Translations under genes and position numbers: made by a program
Origin: Akkermansia muciniphila
Lineage (GTDB): Bacteria; Verrucomicrobiota; Verrucomicrobiia; Verrucomicrobiales; Akkermansiaceae
Direction of reading: 5' to 3'
Assembly (NCBI GenBank): GCA_945870545.1
Contig: CAMBTF010000144.1
Coordinates: 1 to 5,384 of the forward strand
DNA length: 5,384 nucleotides
Shown: piece by piece, positions 1 to 4,686 of the stretch
Layout of the letters: every line of letters starts with the position of its first letter
How positions within the stretch are numbered: position 1 is the stretch's first letter
The notes under the pieces: model-generated
Told to the model about the DNA's origin: nothing
Database searches by the model: none
What the model saw: only the letters and a program-made list of their open reading frames with translations

Positions 1-504
1 GCGAAAGGCCCGCCTTGGCTGAAATTTCGCGATGCTGCGATCCTGGAACTTTTTTACTCCTCCGGCCTGCGGATTTCCGAACTGCTGGGGCTGGATGTGA
101 GGGATGTGGATTTCGTGGACGAGGTGGTCAGGGTGGCGGGCAAGGGCCGCAAGCACCGCATCATACCGGTCGGCGGCGCGGCGATGCGTGCGATACAAAA
201 ATACCGGCAGGAGGCGGTGGTGACGAACGGCCCGCTGTTCCGCAGCGTGCGTGGCACGCGGATCACCCAGCAGGCGGTGGATCTGATGCTGCGGAAATAC
301 CTCAAGCTCAGCGGCGTCCCCTTCGCGGCCAGCCCGCACAAGTTGCGCCACAGTTTCGCGACCCACATGCTTGACGCGGGCGCGGATTTGCGGAGCGTGC
401 AGGAACTACTTGGCCATGCCTCGCTCTCTACCACGCAGATCTACACCCATGTGACCAAGGAACGATTGAAAACGGCCTATGATGACGCTCATCCCCGCGC
501 GTGA
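1..504 (+). CDS. XerC/XerD-family tyrosine recombinase, C-terminal catalytic domain (5' partial)
   Basis: The frame is open from base 1, so the N-terminal core-binding domain lies outside the window; 167 residues of catalytic domain remain. Counting from the first codon, the full tyrosine-recombinase set is visible: Arg24 in SGLRISEL, Lys48 in GKGRKHR, His113 and Arg116 in HKLRH, His139 in LLGHASLSTTQ and the nucleophile Tyr148 in IYTHV. Spacings (24 residues Arg to Lys, 26 His to His, 9 His to Tyr) equal those I recall for E. coli XerD. The ending 'DDAHPRA' is typical of chromosomal Xer proteins rather than phage or integron integrases. The family resolves chromosome dimers at dif by strand exchange through a 3'-phosphotyrosine link. 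XerC and XerD cannot be separated from this half alone, so no symbol is given. The next gene begins inside its last codons. Confidence 0.93.
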   Translation, partial: AKGPPWLKFRDAAILELFYSSGLRISELLGLDVRDVDFVDEVVRVAGKGRKHRIIPVGGAAMRAIQKYRQEAVVTNGPLFRSVRGTRITQQAVDLMLRKYLKLSGVPFAASPHKLRHSFATHMLDAGADLRSVQELLGHASLSTTQIYTHVTKERLKTAYDDAHPRA

Positions 505-1201
505 AAAACTTTTCCGAAAAATGACGCTGCTCGCGAAGATACTTGGTTTTTTCGGTCTCTCAAACTGCGCACTGCCACCCGCTCCCGGTGAGACCGCCAA
601 GCTCGCTGCCTTAAGCGAGAAAGAGGAAATCGCCGTGTTTTTCATCGGCAACAGCTACAGCTTCGGGGTGCCGAAGCAGTTCCGAAAAATCGCTGAATCA
701 CGCGGTCGGAAATTACGCGTCGGGCACTCGACCTATGGTGGCTGGACGCTCGCGAAGCACGTGGAGCATGCGCCGACCTTGGAGAAACTACGCAAGGGAA
801 AATGGGACGTGGTGGTGATCCAGGAGCAGAGCCTGATTCCCGCGCGGAACGAAGGGCTACGGAGGATGGCCATGGATCCCGCCGTCAGTTTTCTCGTCTC
901 CGAAGCGCGTGCGGCGGGAGCGGTGCCGCTGCTCTACCAGACATGGGGCAGGCGCGACGGCGATCCCGATTTTCCCGGTGATGACTTCATCCACATGAAT
1001 TCTCGCGTCCGCAAAGGCTACCGCGCGGCCTCGGAAAACGCGGGCGGCGTGGCCATCGTCCAGGCAGGCGATGCGTGGGAACGCGAGTTCATGGCGGGGC
1101 GGGGGAGCGACCTCTATGTCGATGACGGCAGCCATCCCAGTTCCTTCGGCAATGAGATCACCGCGCGGGAGTTTTACCGCGTGATTTTCGGCGGGGATTA
1201 G
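479..1201 (+). CDS. SGNH/GDSL-like hydrolase, probably exported
   Basis: A 240-residue protein with the SGNH hydrolase layout: block I 'FIGNSYSFG' with candidate nucleophile Ser59, a 'YGGWT' glycine block near 86-90, 'VVVIQEQS' (111-118) in the place of block III, and a C-terminal 'DDGSHPS' giving Asp216 and His219 of a DxxH catalytic pair. The GNS/QEQS/DGSHPS combination resembles the DUF4886-type branch common in Verrucomicrobia, Planctomycetes and Bacteroidetes; substrates are unknown, with carbohydrate or acyl ester hydrolysis plausible. Residues 15-30 form a short hydrophobic stretch ending 'LSNC', so a signal peptide or lipoprotein signal is possible, though Asn before Cys makes a poor lipobox. 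The start is uncertain: ATG codons at 479 and 482 overlap the recombinase; ATG at 521 (Met15) avoids the overlap and puts the hydrophobic segment near the N-terminus. I see no good Shine-Dalgarno for any of them. Confidence 0.8.
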   Translation: MMTLIPAREKLFRKMTLLAKILGFFGLSNCALPPAPGETAKLAALSEKEEIAVFFIGNSYSFGVPKQFRKIAESRGRKLRVGHSTYGGWTLAKHVEHAPTLEKLRKGKWDVVVIQEQSLIPARNEGLRRMAMDPAVSFLVSEARAAGAVPLLYQTWGRRDGDPDFPGDDFIHMNSRVRKGYRAASENAGGVAIVQAGDAWEREFMAGRGSDLYVDDGSHPSSFGNEITAREFYRVIFGGD

Positions 1202-1211
1202 CAGAAGTCTT

Positions 1212-1335
1212 GGGGAGCACACGCGCCCTCGCGTGTTGTTTCCGTCGCCCTCGTCGGAAACCGCGTGGAATGGCTGGGACGGCCGGTCTTCGGCGAGGGC
1301 GCCAAAGACAACACGCGAGGGCGCGTGTGCTCCCC
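1212..1335. repeat. 124-nt palindromic element with perfect 28-bp inverted ends
   Basis: Bases 1212-1239 are the exact reverse complement of 1308-1335 (28 of 28). Inside, 1246-1253 pairs perfectly with 1294-1301, so the element can fold into a long imperfect hairpin with a 40-nt apical region. It fills most of the 161-nt gap between two convergent genes. It has no coding signal, no T-tract beside the stem and no clear target duplication. It could be a MITE-like or BIME-like dispersed repeat, and the transcript could also act as a bidirectional terminator or mRNA-end stabiliser. The arms differ from the REP repeats at 2974 and 3686. Confidence 0.85.
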
Positions 1336-1362
1336 CTGGGTGCTTCGGACCCTCCCGTAAAA

Positions 1363-1833
1363 TTAGAGCGCGTGCTGCAGGAGGAAACTCTGCAGCGCGC
1401 AATAGAACTGCGAGCGGAGCAACGCTTCGTGCCGGACGGGCTGGAGGTTCGAGGGATCGGATTCTGGATCGGGGCCGAAACCGTATGTTTCCTCCAAGGC
1501 GAGTCGCGCTTGGTTGAGTGCGCTATACCACGAGAAAGCGTCGTCCCGCGTGATCCAGATCGGGCTTTCGCCGTCCTTGGGGAAAGCGGCCGCTGTTTCG
1601 ATCGCTGCTTGGATCTGGTTTAGGTCGTCGGCGAAGGATTCACGCAGGTCGGGCACCACGAAATCCCGCCAGTCCTCCGCAACCCGTTCATCCGTGACCA
1701 TGCCGCCGAGGCGGGTGGCGAGATCGGTGTCATGGCCAATCGCGTCGATCAAGATCGCACGGAGGACATGCCAGTCCTCGGCGGTTTCGGGGTCGATGCG
1801 GAGGCCGCCCTCCAGCGTGGGGGCGACTTTCAT
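1363..1833 (-). CDS. DUF2017-like protein encoded with clpS
   Basis: A 156-residue acidic, mainly helical-looking protein with no signal peptide or membrane segment. Features include 'LATRLGGMVTDERVAEDWRDFVVPDLRESFADDLNQ' in two pieces around residues 39-73 and 'WYSALNQARLALEETYGFG' in the C-terminal third. These resemble DUF2017, a family of unknown function that in Actinobacteria is encoded next to clpS. The assignment rests on the clpS partnership and the 'ALNxxRLALE' region; I do not recognise catalytic residues. Its ATG (1831-1833) overlaps the clpS stop as ATGA, which together with the lack of a Shine-Dalgarno suggests translational coupling. It is the last gene of the block. A role in Clp-dependent proteolysis is inference from context. 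Confidence 0.7.
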   Translation of the reverse strand: MKVAPTLEGGLRIDPETAEDWHVLRAILIDAIGHDTDLATRLGGMVTDERVAEDWRDFVVPDLRESFADDLNQIQAAIETAAAFPKDGESPIWITRDDAFSWYSALNQARLALEETYGFGPDPESDPSNLQPVRHEALLRSQFYCALQSFLLQHAL

Positions 1834-2111
1834 TCGGCTTGTTCGAGAGAAGTTTTGAGTTGGTGGAACTGGAGCTGTTGGACGTAGAACTCCGCCTTCT
1901 CCAACTCGCCGGACCAGACAATCGAAAGCCCCTGCTGGTGGACTTGTAGCATCAGATGGGTGGCGAAGTTCTCATTGTAGCCGAAAATTTTCATCAGCAC
2001 GTAGGTGACGTAGCCCATCAGGTTCACCGGATCGTCATGGACGATGACGTTCCAGGGCGGTTGGGGGGAGACGCTGGTTTTCGTTTCCGTGAGCGTGGTG
2101 GTGTCCGGCAT
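1830..2111 (-). CDS. clpS: ClpS, N-degron adaptor of Clp protease
   Basis: A 93-residue protein of normal ClpS length. ClpS is a cytoplasmic adaptor that binds N-terminal destabilising residues and hands the protein to a ClpA or ClpC ATPase with ClpP. Residues 1-18 are a Thr/Ser-rich flexible tail as expected. The core starts 'PWNVIVHDDPVNLMGYV' (19-35); Asp26 and Asp27 match the substrate-binding acidic pair of E. coli ClpS (Asp35/Asp36), Met32 fits the gatekeeper Met, and His58 in 'LMLQVHQQG' matches pocket His66. The Asn that precedes the Asp pair in E. coli is His25 here. 'DDPVNLMxYV' is the form I associate with actinobacterial ClpS. The ATG lies 3 nt after the ispG stop and its stop overlaps the next ATG, so the three genes are almost certainly one transcript. 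The ATPase partner is not in the window. Confidence 0.94.
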   Translation of the reverse strand: MPDTTTLTETKTSVSPQPPWNVIVHDDPVNLMGYVTYVLMKIFGYNENFATHLMLQVHQQGLSIVWSGELEKAEFYVQQLQFHQLKTSLEQAE

Positions 2112-2114
2112 GGC

Positions 2115-4619
2115 TCAGGCGGTGGCGGGTTCCGGGGCTTCAATCCATTTGTCGTGCTCCTTGATTAGGTCGATCAGGCGCTCGACGGCCTCAGCCTCGG
2201 GGATGTTGAATTTCACGGCGGTCTTGCCGACATAGAGATTGATTTTGCCCGGTGCGCCGCCGACGTAGCCGAAATCCGCGTCGGCCATTTCCCCCGGACC
2301 GTTGACGATGCAGCCCATCACCGCAATGCGCACGCCCTTGAGGTGGCCGGTCGCCGCGCGGATTTTCTGGGTGGTGGATTGCAAGTTGAAAAGCGTCCGC
2401 CCGCAGGAGGGGCAGGCGACGTAATCCGTCTTGAAAATGCGCGCCCCGGCGGCCTGCAGGATGTTGTAGGCGAGGCGCAGGGATTGGCCGGGCGCGGTCT
2501 CGCCGCGGACAATCACTGCATCGCCGATGCCATCGCAGAGCAGCGAGCCGATGTTCCGTGCGGCTACCAGCAGAGCGTGGAGGAAATCGGTTTCACCGCT
2601 CGGCTGATCGAGCGTGTCTTTGAGCAGGATGGGATGCCGGGGCTCCGCCTTGAAAGCCAGCATGCGGAAGGCATGAATGGGTTCCAGCGGCAGGCCGTCC
2701 GCCACGGTGATGAGGTGAGGCTCGGTGTTTGCGTTGAGGTCGGAAATGGCCGCGTCATCGCGCGGATCGATTTCCAGCACCCCGGATTTCTCGAAAATGA
2801 TCTCCGGCTTGTAGTCGCCCATACCCGCGATCTTGTGGGCGATGGCATTCCAGCGCTCCTGCGTGGTGAAGACCCGCAGCGGCTTGTCCCCGCCGAGCTC
2901 GTGACCCATGACGGTGAGAGAGGAACTACTGCGTCTCTCGTAGGAGAAGGGGTCATAGGAAGGTGGGCTGGATGTGGCTGCCGCGTCCCGCGGCAGGCCG
3001 TCTGAATGGCGTCCCGCCATGAGTTCCGGATAAGCACACCCCACCCATCTCCAGCCCAAAAGCCCCGCCTTACCAGGATTCTCCAGGACATAATGAACCT
3101 GATTCCAAAGATCCTCACGATCCCTGACCAAATGATCATAGCTTTCTTTCTGCCAAACACCTCCCGATGAACCGCTGCTCTTGTTGATTTCATGGGCGGA
3201 GAAACTTTTCCAGGAGTGCAGGATCTTATCCAAACGCTCACCGGGGCGGGTTTTAAGAACCACGTGCGCGTGGTTGGGCATCACGCTCCATGCCAGCAGT
3301 TCGTATCGCTTGCCGTCGAAATGCCTCATCGCGCCCTCCAACAAATCGGCGTTCACGGCGTTTGAGAACAGGCAGGAGCCTTTTCCTTTGTTCAGCTCCG
3401 CGTCGATGATCGACTGCTCCAACTGGTTGAGTTCGTCGCGAAGGCCGTTGAGTTTATCCATCTGGCTGCGCGAAGTGTCCGAATCTGCGAGAGCCTGGAT
3501 CTTGGCTGCGATTCCGTCCCTTCGATCCTTGTAGCGCACAAGAGCCTCCTGAGGGAGTGAGTCGGCCAAGCGGAAAGTGACCGCATATATCGCGCCATCC
3601 AGTTTCCAGTGGGGGAGGTAGCTGGCGTCGTCCTTCTCGACTTTGTCCCAGTCGATTTTGATGTTGGCTGCGTCTTGCTCGAAGCGGCGGGACGCAGCTT
3701 CCACGGCCTGCCGCGGGACGCGGCAGCTACTTTCTACAAGCGCTCTCGCCACGGGAATCTCATGGATCGCGTCCTCGGTGAGGGATACGCGCACCGTGTC
3801 GCCAATGCCGTCGGCAAGCAGCGATCCGATGCCGATGGCGGATTTGATACGGCCGTCCTCGCCGTCGCCGGCTTCGGTGACACCGAGGTGGATGGGATAA
3901 TTCCAGTCCGCGCCCTCGGCATCGAGGCGGGCGACGAGCAGGCGGTAGGCCTCGATCATGACCTTCGGGTTCGAGGCTTTCATCGAGAACACGAAATTGT
4001 GGTAGCCTTTGTCGCGGGCGATGCGGGCGAACTCCAGCGCGCTCTCGCACATGCCGAGTGGGGAATCGCCGTAGCGGTTCATGATCCGGTCGGAAAGGGA
4101 GCCGTGGTTCGTGCCGATCCGCATCGCGCGGCCGAGATCCTTGCAAAGCAGGACGAGCGGTGTGAACTGCTCGCGTATCCTTTCCAACTCCGCCTCGTAT
4201 TGGTCGTCAGAGTATTCGCGGATCTCGAATTTCTTCTTGTCGGCATAGTTGCCGGGGTTCACGCGGATTTTCTCCACCCATTTCGCGGCCTCCATGGCAG
4301 CGTCGGGTTTGAAATGGATGTCGGCGACCAGCGGCACGTTGCAACCGGCGGCGCGGACTTCGCGGGCGATGTTCTCAAGGTTCGCGGCATAAACTTTCGT
4401 CTGCGCGGTGATCCGCACGATCTCACAACCCGCCTCCGCCAGATCCAGCACCTCGCGGACGCAGGCCGGCGTATCGCGGGTGTCGGAGGTGATCATCGAT
4501 TGGACGCGGATCGGGTTTTTCCCGCCGACTCCGACATTTCCTACCATCACTTCACGCGTCAGCCTTCGGGAAAATCGGAGGAGATCGGGGCAGTATGAGA
4601 GGGCGGGGTGTTCGCTCAT
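2115..4619 (-). CDS. ispG: IspG (HMBPP synthase), long form, with an in-frame RAYT insertion
   Basis: IspG (GcpE) reductively converts MEcPP to HMBPP in the non-mevalonate isoprenoid pathway, using a [4Fe-4S] cluster. From ATG 4619 the protein has 834 residues. Residues about 16-296 are the TIM barrel ('TREVMVGNVGVGG', 'NPIRVQSM', 'VADIHFKPD', 'KIRVNPGNY', 'IGTNHGSLSDRI', 'LGVTEAGDGEDGRIKSAIG'). Residues about 555-690 are the extra central domain of chlamydial, plant and verrucomicrobial IspG ('YDPFSYERR' onward). The C-terminal part carries Cys736, Cys739 and Cys770 ('ACPSCG', 'VMGCIVNGPGE') and Glu777, matching cluster ligands Cys270/273/305 and Glu312 of E. coli. Residues about 297-549 are not IspG: they are a REP-flanked transposase in the same frame. 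Without them about 580 residues remain, near the usual size of long-form IspG. ATG 4640 is an alternative start; 4619 is preferred because 'MSEHPALSYCP' reads as a normal family N-terminus. First gene of the ispG-clpS-DUF2017 block. Confidence 0.95.
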   Translation of the reverse strand: MSEHPALSYCPDLLRFSRRLTREVMVGNVGVGGKNPIRVQSMITSDTRDTPACVREVLDLAEAGCEIVRITAQTKVYAANLENIAREVRAAGCNVPLVADIHFKPDAAMEAAKWVEKIRVNPGNYADKKKFEIREYSDDQYEAELERIREQFTPLVLLCKDLGRAMRIGTNHGSLSDRIMNRYGDSPLGMCESALEFARIARDKGYHNFVFSMKASNPKVMIEAYRLLVARLDAEGADWNYPIHLGVTEAGDGEDGRIKSAIGIGSLLADGIGDTVRVSLTEDAIHEIPVARALVESSCRVPRQAVEAASRRFEQDAANIKIDWDKVEKDDASYLPHWKLDGAIYAVTFRLADSLPQEALVRYKDRRDGIAAKIQALADSDTSRSQMDKLNGLRDELNQLEQSIIDAELNKGKGSCLFSNAVNADLLEGAMRHFDGKRYELLAWSVMPNHAHVVLKTRPGERLDKILHSWKSFSAHEINKSSGSSGGVWQKESYDHLVRDREDLWNQVHYVLENPGKAGLLGWRWVGCAYPELMAGRHSDGLPRDAAATSSPPSYDPFSYERRSSSSLTVMGHELGGDKPLRVFTTQERWNAIAHKIAGMGDYKPEIIFEKSGVLEIDPRDDAAISDLNANTEPHLITVADGLPLEPIHAFRMLAFKAEPRHPILLKDTLDQPSGETDFLHALLVAARNIGSLLCDGIGDAVIVRGETAPGQSLRLAYNILQAAGARIFKTDYVACPSCGRTLFNLQSTTQKIRAATGHLKGVRIAVMGCIVNGPGEMADADFGYVGGAPGKINLYVGKTAVKFNIPEAEAVERLIDLIKEHDKWIEAPEPATA
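2974..3018 (+). repeat. REP-like palindromic repeat, copy A (GTGG type)
   Basis: It starts GTGG, followed by the palindrome CTGCCGCGTCCCGCGGCAG (8-bp stem, TCC loop), a short spacer, and a second small hairpin GGCGTCCCGCC (4-bp stem, again a TCC loop). It matches copy B at 27 of the first 28 bases and at the last 10; the 7-base spacer between them differs. On the minus strand it is translated in the ispG frame as about 'GRHSDGLPRDAAAT' and lies just downstream of the transposase domain. Confidence 0.85.
3018..3704 (-). CDS. REP-associated Y1 tyrosine transposase (RAYT) domain, fused in frame within IspG
   Basis: These are residues 306-534 of the fused frame. RAYTs are HuH/Y1 single-strand nucleases related to IS200/IS605 TnpA that cut REP hairpins. 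Visible signatures: 'YLPHWKLDGAIYAVTFRLADSLP' in two pieces at 334-356, a long charged helical or coiled-coil insert at about 360-410, 'MPNHAHVV' with metal-binding His450 and His452, 'VWQKESYDHLVRD' (488-500), and 'HYVLENPGKAGL' with candidate nucleophile Tyr510. The active-site set looks complete. There is no ATG before the domain; the only plausible separate start is GTG at 3702-3704, inside the upstream REP and without a convincing ribosome site. There is no stop before the frame re-enters IspG, so the C-terminal limit given here (inner edge of the other REP) is arbitrary. Either it is made only as part of the fusion, or as a GTG-initiated protein carrying the IspG C-terminal half. Confidence 0.87.
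3686..3730 (-). repeat. REP-like palindromic repeat, copy B (GTAG type)
   Basis: Read on the minus strand it starts GTAG, then carries the same 19-nt palindrome CTGCCGCGTCCCGCGGCAG, a divergent 7-base spacer, and GCGTCCCGCC. The second small hairpin is weaker than in copy A because one pair is lost. It sits just upstream of the transposase domain in the same orientation as that gene, and is translated in the ispG frame as 'SSCRVPRQAVEAASRR'. It contains the GTG that is the only candidate private start for the transposase. The inverted arrangement relative to copy A is that of REP pairs around RAYT genes. Confidence 0.85.
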
Positions 4620-4686
4620 GGGCAGGCACACCCTAGGCATGAAATTTTCCGTGGGCAATGGCGGGATGCGGTGCGATACTACGGCC
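4620..4686. promoter_or_regulatory. Divergent promoter region between ispG and the TraB-like gene
   Basis: All upstream signals of two divergent genes must fit in 67 bp unless they lie inside the genes. On the plus strand, TGGGCA (4652-4657) and GATACT (4675-4680) are 17 nt apart, each 4 of 6 to the sigma-70 consensus; this would give an almost leaderless transcript for the gene at 4687. On the minus strand, TTGCCC (4653-4658) and TAGGGT (4630-4635), also 17 nt apart, are a weaker pair (4/6 and 3/6) for ispG. The two -35 candidates overlap. These are matches by eye only and could be chance. Confidence 0.3.

Larger units (their letters stand above)
2974..3730 (-). mobile_element. REP-RAYT unit (REPtron-like) inserted in ispG
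   Basis: A 757-nt segment bounded by two 45-nt inverted REP-like repeats (2974-3018 read on +, 3686-3730 read on -) and filled by a REP-associated tyrosine transposase. RAYT genes are typically flanked by REPs starting GTAG or GTGG, and both forms occur here. Hand-counted GC of bases 3061-3180 is 50% against 63% for bases 4261-4380 of ispG. The flanking protein sequence ('...IPVARALVE' and 'YDPFSYERR...') appears to join directly in normal long-form IspG. The repeat-to-repeat length is one base more than 252 codons, so the true insertion ends are not exactly the repeat ends or flanking bases were gained. No clear target duplication is visible. Confidence 0.87.

Noticed and set aside
1212..1335. 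Classical rho-independent terminator
   Set aside because: The stem is far longer than usual and no T-run follows either arm, so a repeat element is the better label; a terminator role is only possible.
857..1402. Minus-strand frame of 181 codons opposite the SGNH hydrolase
   Set aside because: Shadow of the hydrolase, whose motifs are clear on the plus strand.
1210..1623. Plus-strand frame starting in the 124-nt palindrome
   Set aside because: It translates repeat sequence and then the antisense of the DUF2017-like gene; low-complexity Arg-rich start, no family resemblance.
2343..3005. Plus-strand open frame of 220 codons opposite the IspG C-terminal half
   Set aside because: Antisense to conserved IspG domains; no domain signature and no convincing ribosome site.
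3609..4598. Long plus-strand open frame (329 codons) opposite the ispG barrel
   Set aside because: Antisense shadow of a strongly conserved gene; GC-rich codon bias keeps the opposite frame open, and the translation shows no recognisable family.
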